Source: an uncultured Flavobacteriaceae bacterium
GTDB lineage: Bacteria; Bacteroidota; Bacteroidia; Flavobacteriales; Flavobacteriaceae
DNA length: 64,000 nt
Assembly (NCBI GenBank): GCA_905381055.1
Contig: CAJPUR010000002.1
Coordinates: forward strand, 1-64,000
Direction: 5' to 3'
Each line of letters opens with the position of its first letter. Within the stretch, counting starts at the first letter, position 1. The notes beneath the pieces were generated by a model. It saw nothing but the letters and a program-made list of their open reading frames with translations. It was not told the origin of the DNA and made no database searches. Below are positions 25,513 to 33,662 of this stretch, piece after piece. A program made the position numbers and the translations under genes.

Positions 25513-25902
25513 TTAAATAGATCTTAGAATCCATTGGTAAGTATTGTTCATAAAGTCATAATATTTTTCATTAAAACCTTTTTCAGTTTTAAAAGCCAAA
25601 ACAAATTTTTCCTCAACTTTAATTGGTATTTTAATTATTCTATTTCTTTCCTCGTTATATATTTTGAAATTAACAGTAAATGAGTCTTCATTGACAGGAT
25701 TTTCTTTAATTTCTTTAAGTACCAATTTTAAAATTTCAACGGACCATTGTTGAACTTCAAAACTTACTTTAAATCTAGTCAAATCATCTTTTGCATAGGA
25801 ATACGGTATATTTGAGACAACAACCAAATCTAATTTTTCATCTTTTAAGTCTTGAGAAAAACTTAAGCTAATTGATAAAAAAAGCAAATAAAAATATTTC
25901 AT
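25513..25902 (-). CDS. Small secreted protein of unknown function
   Basis: This 129-residue protein has a signal peptide (MKYFYLLFLSISLSFSQ) and a mature part rich in charged residues, with alternating strands (LDLVVVSNIPYSYA, FTVNFKIYNEERNRIIKIPIKV, KFVLAFKT) and a C-terminal YQWILRSI. It has no cysteine in the mature part. I do not recognise a family. It is a single gene, convergent with ribokinase and divergent from the formylglycine enzyme gene. The divergent gap 25903-26019 is very AT-rich without a convincing promoter motif. Confidence 0.6.
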   Translation of the reverse strand: MKYFYLLFLSISLSFSQDLKDEKLDLVVVSNIPYSYAKDDLTRFKVSFEVQQWSVEILKLVLKEIKENPVNEDSFTVNFKIYNEERNRIIKIPIKVEEKFVLAFKTEKGFNEKYYDFMNNTYQWILRSI

Positions 25903-26019
25903 TTTAAAATTCTATATCATCTAAATTACAAAAGACTTTAATATTTAATTTAAAATATAATATAAAAATTTAATTAATTTTTTATATTCAAAAAATTAAT
26001 CAGGGGTTATATCCAAAAT

Positions 26020-27090
26020 ATGAAAATTAAAAATATTACTTTATTAAAATTATTGTTAGTTATTATTATTTCTTGTGAAACAAGGGTTAATAATAAAATA
26101 AATAAATCAGAAGAAATAAAAAATAAAGTAATATCAAAAGAAGATTCCCTTTTATTAAAAGGTATGGTTTTTATTCCAGGCGGAACATTTAAAATGGGAA
26201 GTAGCAATAAAGATGGATTCATTGATGAGTTTCCGCAGCATGAAGTAATAGTAAACTCCTTTTGGATGGACGAAACTGAAGTTACTAACTCGCAATTTGA
26301 AAAATTTGTAAATGAAACTGGTTATATAACTACTGCAGAAAGAAAAATTGATTGGGAAGAGATTAAAAAAACTTTACCCCCTGAAACACCTAAACCTAAT
26401 GACAGCTTACTTCTCCCATCTTCCCTTTTATTTAATTATACAGATGGCCCTGTAAATTTAAATGATTATTCTCAATGGTGGAGATGGACTAAAAATGTAA
26501 ATTGGAAACAACCTTGGGGTGAAGGAAGTAATATTGAAGGAAAAGGAAACTTCCCTGTTGTTCATGTTAGTTGGGATGACGCTGTTGCCTATTGTGAATG
26601 GGCAGGAAAAAGGCTACCATCAGAAGCTGAATGGGAATATGCATCACGTGGGGGAATGGAGCATTCAATTTATTCATGGGGGAATCAAAAAATTAATTCC
26701 ACCCTTATAAATGCAAATACTTGGGATGGAAATTTTCCTTATGAAAATACAAATAAAGATAATTTTGAATTTTTAGCTCCAGTTAAAAATTATAATCCCA
26801 ATGGATACGGATTATATGATATAGCTGGAAATGTATGGGAGTGGTGCTCAGACTGGTATAAGCATGATTATTACAAATTATTTGAGAATCAAATTGCAGA
26901 TAATCCTAAAGGCCCTGAAAAAAGTTTTGATCCTAATGAGCCCTATATCCCAAAAAAAGTTATGAGAGGCGGCAGTTTTCTTTGCAATGACAGCTATTGT
27001 AGTGGTTACAGGAATGCCATGAGAATGAAAACTAGTCCAGATACAAGCTCAATTCATGCTGGATTCAGAACTGTTGTTGATGGGATTTAA
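26020..27090 (+). CDS. Formylglycine-generating enzyme family lipoprotein
   Basis: This 356-residue protein has a lipoprotein signal (IIISC) and an FGE-sulfatase domain: GMVFIPGGTFKMGS near residues 48-61, FWMDETEVTNSQFEKFV near 83-99, PVVHVSWDDAVAYCEWAGKRLPSEAEWEYA (read in pieces), GNVWEWCSDWY and MRGGSFLC. Cys322 and Cys327 in CNDSYC match the two active-site cysteines of true FGE, followed by SGYRNAMRM and the closing HAGFR. It would convert a Cys in type I sulfatases to formylglycine. No sulfatase gene lies in this window, and the envelope location fits exported sulfatases. Confidence 0.83.
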   Translation: MKIKNITLLKLLLVIIISCETRVNNKINKSEEIKNKVISKEDSLLLKGMVFIPGGTFKMGSSNKDGFIDEFPQHEVIVNSFWMDETEVTNSQFEKFVNETGYITTAERKIDWEEIKKTLPPETPKPNDSLLLPSSLLFNYTDGPVNLNDYSQWWRWTKNVNWKQPWGEGSNIEGKGNFPVVHVSWDDAVAYCEWAGKRLPSEAEWEYASRGGMEHSIYSWGNQKINSTLINANTWDGNFPYENTNKDNFEFLAPVKNYNPNGYGLYDIAGNVWEWCSDWYKHDYYKLFENQIADNPKGPEKSFDPNEPYIPKKVMRGGSFLCNDSYCSGYRNAMRMKTSPDTSSIHAGFRTVVDGI

Positions 27091-27091
27091 A

Positions 27092-27964
27092 TTATGGTAT
27101 AATCAATTCCCTAATCAATCCCTCCTGAGCTACTGAGGCTACCAGAATGCCCTGCCTATTGAATATACTCCCTCGTGAAAACCCTCTTGAATTTGATGCG
27201 CTTGGACTATCCATTGAATAAAGTAGCCATTCATCTATTTTGAAAGATCTATGAAACCAAAGTGAGTGATCTAAGCTTGCAGATAAAATATTATTTTTAT
27301 TAAATCTTTCTCTGTGAGGTAAAGTAGATGTTAACAATAAACCATAGTCCGATGCATAAGCTAATAATTGATGTTGAGTTTGTATGTCTAGTTCAACTTT
27401 TTCCTTTGTTTTAAACCAAATATTGCTGTAGGGTGATGAGTCTTTGATTATTCTTGACGCAATATTCTCAACTGGTTTCATTTCAAAAACTACTGGATGT
27501 GTCGCCTTAATCATTTGATAAATTTTGGGTGCTACATCTTTATAATTTTCAATTTGCTGAAGATCAGTTAGCAAAATTTCAGGAGTTAATACACTAGGGA
27601 TACTAATTTGATGATCTACACCTTTTTGATTTAACTGGAAAGAAGCCGCCATGTTAAAAATAGCCTTATCCTTCTGATATGCTACTACTCTTCTGGTGGT
27701 GAAACTCCCCCCATCTCTTAATACATCTACCTCATACCTAACAGGTACATTTACATCACCAGCTAAAATAAAATATCCGTGCATAGAATGAGCAAATCTG
27801 TCAATTGGAACTGTTTGATAAGCAGCATATAATGATTGAGCTAGAACTTGTCCTCCAAAGACTCTTCCCCATGGAGTTAAATAATTCTCACCTTTAAAAA
27901 TATTTTTAGAAATTTTTTTCAAGGTGATTAAATCAATTAGATCTTTGATTATGTTAATTTTCAT
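27092..27964 (-). CDS. tesB: Acyl-CoA thioesterase II
   Basis: This 290-residue double-hotdog enzyme hydrolyses acyl-CoA to free acid and CoA. Family marks are GRVFGGQVLAQSLYAA near residues 32-47, HSMHGYFILAGD near 58-69, the repeat-domain segment LLAYASDYGLLLTS near 198-211, and SLDHSLWFHRSF near 230-241 with the catalytic Asp region. Length and motifs are normal. It follows gldD on the minus strand after 35 bases and may be read through from the gld operon. Its stop is one base from that of the FGE gene, convergent. Confidence 0.87.
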   Translation of the reverse strand: MKINIIKDLIDLITLKKISKNIFKGENYLTPWGRVFGGQVLAQSLYAAYQTVPIDRFAHSMHGYFILAGDVNVPVRYEVDVLRDGGSFTTRRVVAYQKDKAIFNMAASFQLNQKGVDHQISIPSVLTPEILLTDLQQIENYKDVAPKIYQMIKATHPVVFEMKPVENIASRIIKDSSPYSNIWFKTKEKVELDIQTQHQLLAYASDYGLLLTSTLPHRERFNKNNILSASLDHSLWFHRSFKIDEWLLYSMDSPSASNSRGFSRGSIFNRQGILVASVAQEGLIRELIIP

Positions 27965-27999
27965 TTTTTTGATTTTTTTATCATTAGAGGATTAATTTA

Positions 28000-28551
28000 C
28001 TATTCCCATTTTAAAGTCTCCATAAGATGAAGCATATCATCTTCAATATATCGTGCAGCTGGCATTAATGAATCATAATTTGGCTTAGAATAAAAATATA
28101 AAGATCCTACTAAAAAATTTCTTATGCTATCAGTCAAAAAGAATTGAAGTTGAGAAGCAGTATTCCCCTCCACTCTGAATAATGATCCAAAAATTTTATT
28201 TTTTTGATCAAAATAAATTTTTTCAGGAATTTCTATTGCCCTGTTAACATGCTTCATTGGCATTTGATATGCATCGTCAATTAAGGAGTTAATATTGTTA
28301 TCTACTTTAAAGTAAGATAAGTAAATAGTAGCTTTCATTTTAGGATATTTAATATTATCCCAACATTCCTCTTCATGATTTTCTAATATTGCCTCTTTAT
28401 TAATTTGATATTTAAAGCCACAAGAATTTAATACTTCATGATATTGAGGGGAAGAGTATTCCAAATTAAGATAAGCCTTAGGTTTTGGCAAGTTATTTTC
28501 AAAACACGAAATTAATGTTATGAAAAGAATTAAAGTACACCTATGTAACAT
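28000..28551 (-). CDS. gldD: Gliding motility lipoprotein GldD
   Basis: This 183-residue lipoprotein (signal ending LISC, Cys16) matches GldD: it begins after the lipid anchor with PKPKAYLNLEY, has CGFKYQINKEA and ends with the MPAARYIEDDMLHLMETLKW region. GldD is needed in Flavobacterium for gliding and, through the same machinery, type IX secretion. It lies 5 bases downstream of gldE, the usual pairing, in an operon with ssb and mutY. The presence of gldD/gldE supports the Flavobacteriia assignment. Confidence 0.87.
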   Translation of the reverse strand: MLHRCTLILFITLISCFENNLPKPKAYLNLEYSSPQYHEVLNSCGFKYQINKEAILENHEEECWDNIKYPKMKATIYLSYFKVDNNINSLIDDAYQMPMKHVNRAIEIPEKIYFDQKNKIFGSLFRVEGNTASQLQFFLTDSIRNFLVGSLYFYSKPNYDSLMPAARYIEDDMLHLMETLKWE

Positions 28552-28556
28552 ATAAA

Positions 28557-29870
28557 TTATGGAATAGTTACTTTAATTTTTTTTATTCTTCTTTGTTCAA
28601 TATATTCAATTTTGAAAATATACTTTTCAAAGTAAATCTTTTGTCCTACTTTAGGAAATGATTGAACTATCTCAAGTAAAAACCCAGCTAATGTCTCAGA
28701 TTCACCTTTATATTTTTCAAATATTTCAATGGAGTCAAGTTTTAGTAATCTGTAAAAGTCTTTAAGATTCATTTTAGCATCAACTAACAAATTTTTTTCA
28801 TCAATCCTAGTATATTCAAATTCTTGATCATCATATTCATCACTTATATCCCCTACTATCTCCTCAATTATGTCCTCCAAAGTAACGATTCCAGATGTTC
28901 CTCCATACTCATCAACAACAATTGCCAGATGATTTTTTTTAATTTGAAATTCTTTAAAAAGGTCATCTAACTTTTTGTTTTCAGGTACATAATAAGGCTC
29001 TCTAATTAATTTCTGCCACGAAAATGATGAACTATTTATTTTTGGCATTAAATCTTTAACATATAAAATACCTGAGATAGCATCAATTTTTTCTTTATAA
29101 ACAGGGATTCTAGAAAAACCAGCCTTTATTATTTTTGGTAAAATCTCTTTAAGAGTTAATTTTTCTGACAGTGCAAAAACATCGATTCTAGGACACATAA
29201 CTTGTTTAGTATCAGTATTTCCAAATGAAACTATACCTTTTAATATTTTGTCTTCCTGTTTAGTCATATCCTTTTGTTCAGTATATTCGAGAGCTTTTGA
29301 AAGTTCTCCAACAGTAAAGGAATTTGATTTATTACCAAATCTATTTTCAATAAATAAAGTTATTTTACTCATTGGTTTGGTTAAAAACCACAACAGATAT
29401 TTATCTAAATAAAAAAGTGGATATGCTACTATTTTAGAAAATATTAAACTATTTCTGTTAGCATAAATTTTAGGTAAAATTTCACCAAAAAAAAGGATAA
29501 TGATTGTTATAAATCCTATTTCAAGAACTAACTTAAATATATAACTGCTTATACCGCTAAGAAATACATCAGTTAAAGATGCAAATAATAAAACGATACC
29601 AATATTAATAAAGTTAATTGTTACCAATATTGTTGCCAAAAGTCTTTTGGGGGATTTTAATAATCTTTTAATTAACTTTTTTGTTTTATCAAATTCTCCC
29701 TTATCAGAATCTAATGTTGAGGGTTTTAATGAAAATAATGCAACCTCAGCTCCAGAGAGCATTGCTGAAAAAAAAAGCAAAACAATAGTTAAAATTATTT
29801 TTACAAAAACAATAGGCGATTGTTCAATTAATAAAAAAGAAACTAAAAAATTATAAAATTCGAATCCCAA
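28557..29870 (-). CDS. gldE: Gliding motility-associated GldE (CNNM/CorC-type CBS protein)
   Basis: This 437-residue membrane protein has an N-terminal CNNM/DUF21 membrane domain with AMLSGAEVALFSL near residues 36-48, then a pair of CBS domains (about 215-340; MCPRIDVFAL and DEYGGTSGIVTLEDIIEEIVGDI) and a C-terminal CorC/HlyC domain (about 350-437). It is the flavobacterial GldE, which can replace weak GldD function and resembles magnesium or cobalt efflux CorC proteins. The gene sits between ssb (14 bases) and gldD (5 bases). Confidence 0.87.
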   Translation of the reverse strand: MGFEFYNFLVSFLLIEQSPIVFVKIILTIVLLFFSAMLSGAEVALFSLKPSTLDSDKGEFDKTKKLIKRLLKSPKRLLATILVTINFINIGIVLLFASLTDVFLSGISSYIFKLVLEIGFITIIILFFGEILPKIYANRNSLIFSKIVAYPLFYLDKYLLWFLTKPMSKITLFIENRFGNKSNSFTVGELSKALEYTEQKDMTKQEDKILKGIVSFGNTDTKQVMCPRIDVFALSEKLTLKEILPKIIKAGFSRIPVYKEKIDAISGILYVKDLMPKINSSSFSWQKLIREPYYVPENKKLDDLFKEFQIKKNHLAIVVDEYGGTSGIVTLEDIIEEIVGDISDEYDDQEFEYTRIDEKNLLVDAKMNLKDFYRLLKLDSIEIFEKYKGESETLAGFLLEIVQSFPKVGQKIYFEKYIFKIEYIEQRRIKKIKVTIP

Positions 29871-29884
29871 TCTGATAATTTAAG

Positions 29885-30304
29885 TTAAAAAGGTAAATCA
29901 TTAATATCTTCAGACGATTTTTCAATTTGAGAATTAGTCTCTTCTGGAGGCAATTGAGGATCACCTTTCTTATTAGATAAAAAAGTAAACTCATTAACAA
30001 TTACCTCAGTTGTATATCTATCTTCTCCCTTTTCATTTTGCCATTTCCTAGATTTAATTCTTCCCTCAACATATATCTTATCACCTTTAGATAAATATTT
30101 TTCAAATATTTCAGCTACTTTATTTCTAGCAACTAAATTATGCCACTCAGTATTGTTTATTTTTTCGCCCGAATTTTTGTTTATATAACTCTCATTTGTG
30201 GCAAGAGAAATTCTTGCAATGCAACCGCCCCCATCAAAATGATGCATCTTAACATCATCCCCGAGGTGACCAATTAACATAACTTTATTTAATGTACCAG
30301 CCAT
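29885..30304 (-). CDS. ssb: Single-stranded DNA-binding protein
   Basis: This 139-residue protein has an N-terminal OB fold (about residues 1-105; LNKVMLIGHLGDDVKMH, WHNLVARNKVAEIFEKYLSKG, EGRIKSRKW) and a flexible acidic tail ending DINDLPF, the tip that recruits repair and replication partners. It coats single-stranded DNA. A -7 element in the gap behind mutY (30327-30334) suggests that ssb and the gld genes can be transcribed independently of mutY. Confidence 0.92.
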   Translation of the reverse strand: MAGTLNKVMLIGHLGDDVKMHHFDGGGCIARISLATNESYINKNSGEKINNTEWHNLVARNKVAEIFEKYLSKGDKIYVEGRIKSRKWQNEKGEDRYTTEVIVNEFTFLSNKKGDPQLPPEETNSQIEKSSEDINDLPF

Positions 30305-30326
30305 TTGCTTAAATTTTATAATTAAT

Positions 30327-30334
30327 CAAATATA
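30327..30334 (-). promoter_or_regulatory. -7 promoter element of ssb
   Basis: Read on minus this is TATATTTG, an exact TAnnTTTG match, 22 bases before the ssb ATG and inside the 35-base gap after mutY. It suggests an internal promoter for ssb-gldE-gldD. Confidence 0.55.
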
Positions 30335-30339
30335 AAAAT

Positions 30340-31386
30340 TCAACCTTCAAAATTAGCTTTATGATTAAAAAATTTTTCTAAAACAATAGGTACAGGAAAA
30401 TTTTTTAGATTTTTAACCTTTATGCCATATTTGGGTAATTTAAAAACATTTAATTTCCAAAAAGTAATATTAATCTTCTGATGAGAAAGTTTTTGAATGA
30501 TAGGTTTTGAATTAATTTTCATTAAACTGTTGTAATCACCACTTGATAATTTAAAAAGTAGTTTATTTGCCTTTAATTTCTCTATTTTAATATTATTATT
30601 ACTTTCAACAAGTGGTAATTCGTATAATTTATTCCAAATATCTTTTTTTGTCCTTTGATTAATTATAAAATTTCCTTTTGGATCTAAAGCAAATATATAA
30701 TTAAAATATCTCGATTTTAGCTTATTTAATTTATTCTTAACTGGTAAATTACCAACACAATCATTTTTAAAAGCATAACAATCCTTATTAAAAATACACT
30801 TTACACAATTTGGATTTTTGGATTTGCATTGAATTGCACCAAATTCCATCATAGCTTGATTAAAATCTGATGGATTATAATCCAACATCAATTCGTCAGC
30901 TCTTTTTTTAAATTCATTGTATGCATTTAATGTGTTAATTGAAATAAATACGCCAAAAAATCTTGAAATTAATCTATATACATTACCATCCACAACTGAT
31001 GATGGAACACCGTAAGAAATTGATGCAATCGCACTAGCAGTATAATCTCCAATCCCCCTAAGTTCTTTTAAGTCTTTAATTTTATTTGGAAAAATCCCAT
31101 TATAATTTTTAGAAATATATTTAGCTGTTAAAAGTAAATTTGTGGCTCTGGAATAATATCCTAAACCTTGCCAAAGCTTAAGTACTTGATTTTCTTTAGC
31201 TTTTGAAAGATCAAATATTGTTGGATACTTTTTAATAAATCTCAAATAATATGGGGTACCTTGAGATACAGTGGTTTGTTGTAAAATAATTTCTGATAAC
31301 CATATGTTATAAGGTTCAGGATTTTTTCTCCAAGGTAAGTCCCTTTTATTTTCATGATACCATTTTATTAATTTTTCCGTCCACAT
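30340..31386 (-). CDS. mutY: A/G-specific adenine glycosylase MutY
   Basis: This 348-residue base-excision enzyme removes adenine mispaired with 8-oxoguanine. The N-terminal part has WYHENKRDLPWRK, the catalytic Glu in SEIILQQTTV, the helix-hairpin-helix LRGIGDYTASAIAS and the Asp in VVDGNVYRL. A C-x6-C-x2-C-x5-C iron-sulfur loop lies near 186-202. The C-terminal NUDIX-like lesion-recognition domain starts near 220. I chose ATG 31386 over the start eight codons earlier, because a -7 box at 31395-31402 would leave that earlier ATG outside the transcript. Confidence 0.9.
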   Translation of the reverse strand: MWTEKLIKWYHENKRDLPWRKNPEPYNIWLSEIILQQTTVSQGTPYYLRFIKKYPTIFDLSKAKENQVLKLWQGLGYYSRATNLLLTAKYISKNYNGIFPNKIKDLKELRGIGDYTASAIASISYGVPSSVVDGNVYRLISRFFGVFISINTLNAYNEFKKRADELMLDYNPSDFNQAMMEFGAIQCKSKNPNCVKCIFNKDCYAFKNDCVGNLPVKNKLNKLKSRYFNYIFALDPKGNFIINQRTKKDIWNKLYELPLVESNNNIKIEKLKANKLLFKLSSGDYNSLMKINSKPIIQKLSHQKINITFWKLNVFKLPKYGIKVKNLKNFPVPIVLEKFFNHKANFEG

Positions 31387-31394
31387 TCTTATAA

Positions 31395-31402
31395 CAAATA
31401 TA
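31395..31402 (-). promoter_or_regulatory. -7 promoter element of mutY
   Basis: Read on minus this is TATATTTG, an exact match, ending 8 bases before the chosen mutY ATG. The leader would be at most a few bases long, so the mRNA may be nearly leaderless. This element decides the start chosen for mutY. Confidence 0.6.
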
Positions 31403-31464
31403 ATTATCATTTCTTCTTAATATTTAAAATATTAAAGTATTAGGATAATAATAATATAAATTTA

Positions 31465-31472
31465 TATATTTG
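31465..31472 (+). promoter_or_regulatory. -7 promoter element of the HU gene
   Basis: TATATTTG is an exact match to TAnnTTTG, 42 bases before the HU ATG. With the mutY element it makes the 31387-31514 gap a divergent promoter region. A -33 element is not obvious. Confidence 0.55.
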
Positions 31473-31514
31473 TTTGCCTTCTAAATTATTAACGTTTGAA
31501 TTAAATTTATATAA

Positions 31515-31802
31515 ATGACAAAAGCTGAAATTGTATCAAATATTTGTGATGAAATTGGGATGGATAAGTTAGATGTCCAAACTACTGTTGAGAAATTTAT
31601 GTTAGAAATCAAGTCATCTCTTGAAAAAGGTAATAATGTATATCTTAGGGGCTTTGGTAGTTTCATTATAAAAAAACGCGCAGAAAAAATAGGAAGAAAT
31701 ATTTCAAAAAATACTGCTATTAAAATTCCACCCCACAATGTTCCAGCATTTAAGCCCTCTAAAACTTTTGTTAAAAGTGTAAAATCTAAAGTACCAATTT
31801 AA
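31515..31802 (+). CDS. DNA-binding protein HU / IHF family
   Basis: This 95-residue nucleoid protein has the HU fold: TKAEIVSNICDEIG at the N-terminus, VYLRGFGSFIIKKRAEKIGRN (family strand-turn, broken after VYLRGFGSF) near 44-64, and the DNA-wrapping arm tip IKIPPHNVPAFKPSK near 71-85 with its conserved Pro. It bends and compacts DNA as a dimer. It is followed after 29 bases by a tiny basic protein and then RNase G, an arrangement common in flavobacteria. Confidence 0.9.
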   Translation: MTKAEIVSNICDEIGMDKLDVQTTVEKFMLEIKSSLEKGNNVYLRGFGSFIIKKRAEKIGRNISKNTAIKIPPHNVPAFKPSKTFVKSVKSKVPI

Positions 31803-31831
31803 TAATTTTATAATTATCTAGATGTTTTAAT

Positions 31832-31921
31832 ATGCCAAGCGGTAAAAAAAGAAAAAGACATAAGGTTGCTACCCACAAACGTAAAAAAAGAAGAAGAGCA
31901 AACCGACATAAGAAAAAATAA
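31832..31921 (+). CDS. Tiny highly basic protein, ribosomal-protein-like
   Basis: A 29-residue frame starts at ATG 31832 (MPSGKKRKRHKVATHKRKKR...) and ends TAA at 31921. About two thirds of residues are Lys, Arg or His and none is acidic, as in RNA-binding ribosomal tails such as Thx-type proteins. From memory, near-identical peptides occur at this place, before RNase G, in many Bacteroidota, so I take it as a real gene; I cannot name its function with certainty. It lies between HU and the structured RNase G leader. Confidence 0.75.
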   Translation: MPSGKKRKRHKVATHKRKKRRRANRHKKK

Positions 31922-32046
31922 GTGTTTGGAATCACTATAAAAAATCCTATGTTCATTGACATGAAACTTTTAAAAGTTTCTCAGGAATATCCTGAAAAAA
32001 TTATTGTTTAATCAGTTGTATTATTTACAACATAAAATTTATCAGA
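31922..32046 (+). promoter_or_regulatory. Structured leader of the RNase G gene, two stem-loops
   Basis: The 125-base gap before the GTG start holds a perfect 18-base palindrome GAAACTTTTAAAAGTTTC (31963-31980) immediately followed by TCAGGA-ATA-TCCTGA (31981-31995). A weaker AGTG/CACT pairing sits at 31921-31936. There is no strong U-tract, so these look like leader hairpins rather than a terminator; RNase E genes elsewhere are self-regulated through such leaders. Confidence 0.55.
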
Positions 32047-33600
32047 GTGAATAAAGAACTAATAGTTAGATCAAATTCCTCTGCTGTTGATTTTGCTTTA
32101 CTTAAAGATGGTAAGTTAATTGAGTTAAATAAAGAAATACAGAATAATAAATTTTCTGTAGGGGACATTTTATTTGCGAAAGTAAGAAAAACTATCCCTG
32201 GCTTAAATGCGGCTTTCATAAATGTAGGTCATGAAAAAGATGGTTTTTTACATTATCATGATTTGGGACCTAAATTTCTATCATTAATTAAGTATATTAA
32301 ACTTGTAAATTCAGGTAAATCAAATAATTATTTATTAAAAAACTTTCGTTTTGAGAAAACAATTGAAAAAACTGGAATTATTGCTGATGTTTTAAATCCA
32401 AATCAACATATTTTAGTTCAAGTTGTTAAGGAACCTATTTCTACTAAAGGACCTAGGCTAAGTGCTGAATTATCATTAGCCGGAAGATTTATGGTTCTTC
32501 TCCCTTTTTCAGACAGAATTTCTATTTCACAAAAAATTGAAGATTCTGATGAAAAAAATAGATTAAAAAGATTAGTCCAAAGTATAACTCCCAAAGGTTT
32601 TGGTGTTATTATTAGAACTGTAGCATCAAATAAAAAAGTTGCAGAGCTTGATAGTGATCTTCAACAATTACTTTCAAGATGGAGAAATCTTTTTAATCGA
32701 ATTCGTAAGATAAATAAATTCCCATCTAAAGTTTTGAGTGAAATTAATAGATCCTCCTCAATTCTAAGAGATGTTTTTGATGATTCCTTTACTGGTATTC
32801 ACGTTAACGAATTTGAACTTTTTGAAGAAATTAAAGAATACATAAGTTTAATTGCTCCAAAAAAAGCCAGTATAGTAAAATTTTACGAAAACATCGTCCC
32901 AATCTATGAAAACTTTGGTATTGAACGTCAAATAAAATCCTCTTTTGGAAAAACTGTTTCAATGCAAAAAGGTGCATATTTAGTAATTGAGCACACAGAG
33001 GCTTTACATGTTATAGATGTTAATAGTGGTAATCGATCGAGTAAACAAAAAACTCAAGAAGATACTGCATTAGAAGTCAATCTTATCGCTGCCACTGAAA
33101 TTGCAAGGCAATTAAGATTAAGAGATATGGGAGGAATTATTGTCGTAGATTTTATAGATTTATTATCTAACGAAAATAGAAGGAATCTTTTTGATCATTT
33201 AAAAAATGAAATGAGTAATGACAAAACCAAACATAAAATTTTGCCTCCAAGCAAATTTGGTTTAATTCAAATTACTCGTCAGAGAGTTAGATCAGAAATA
33301 AATATCAAGACTAAAGAACCTAATCCTAATATAAATAATGAAGTTGAAGCACCTATTGTTTTAATTGACAAAATCAACGCAGATATTAGCAAAATTGTTA
33401 ATAATAACAAGCACAATAAAAAAAAAATATGTTTACATATTCATCCTTTTATTGCTGCCTATTTAATCCAAGGGTTCCCATCAATAAGAGCTCAATGGTT
33501 TATTAAATATAAAAAACGGGTTAGAATTATTCCCAGAGATTCATACAATTATTTAAATTATAAATTTTATGATACCGAAAAAAAAATAATTAATTTTTAA
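32047..33600 (+). CDS. rng: Ribonuclease G / E family endoribonuclease
   Basis: This 517-residue endonuclease processes rRNA and mRNA. It has an N-terminal S1-type RNA-binding part (FSVGDILFAKVRKTIPGLNA near residues 38-57, split by an insertion at LHYHDLGP), the 5'-sensor and DNase-I-like region, and the catalytic metal site Asp in VIDVNSGN near 322-329 and in IVVDFIDL near 361-368. The GLIQITRQRVR segment follows. The CPxC zinc-link of E. coli RNase E is not visible, as is usual in Bacteroidota. Start is GTG at 32047. The gene ends at a strong terminator. Confidence 0.9.
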   Translation: MNKELIVRSNSSAVDFALLKDGKLIELNKEIQNNKFSVGDILFAKVRKTIPGLNAAFINVGHEKDGFLHYHDLGPKFLSLIKYIKLVNSGKSNNYLLKNFRFEKTIEKTGIIADVLNPNQHILVQVVKEPISTKGPRLSAELSLAGRFMVLLPFSDRISISQKIEDSDEKNRLKRLVQSITPKGFGVIIRTVASNKKVAELDSDLQQLLSRWRNLFNRIRKINKFPSKVLSEINRSSSILRDVFDDSFTGIHVNEFELFEEIKEYISLIAPKKASIVKFYENIVPIYENFGIERQIKSSFGKTVSMQKGAYLVIEHTEALHVIDVNSGNRSSKQKTQEDTALEVNLIAATEIARQLRLRDMGGIIVVDFIDLLSNENRRNLFDHLKNEMSNDKTKHKILPPSKFGLIQITRQRVRSEINIKTKEPNPNINNEVEAPIVLIDKINADISKIVNNNKHNKKKICLHIHPFIAAYLIQGFPSIRAQWFIKYKKRVRIIPRDSYNYLNYKFYDTEKKIINF

Positions 33601-33603
33601 ATT

Positions 33604-33635
33604 AAAAGCGGATGCTTAATTCATCCGCTTTTTTT
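33604..33635 (+). terminator. Intrinsic terminator after RNase G
   Basis: AAAAGCGGATG (33604-33614) pairs perfectly with CATCCGCTTTT (33622-33632) around CTTAATT and runs into a T-tract to 33635. This is the clearest intrinsic terminator in the window. It separates the RNase G unit from recX, and a TACTTTTA box at 33642-33649 may start recX. Confidence 0.9.
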
Positions 33636-33662
33636 ATTTAATACTTTTATTTTATTTAAAAA

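Noticed and set aside
28557-29870. Hemolysin
   Set aside because: The CNNM-CBS-CorC layout is often labelled hemolysin, but the position between ssb and gldD identifies it as GldE.
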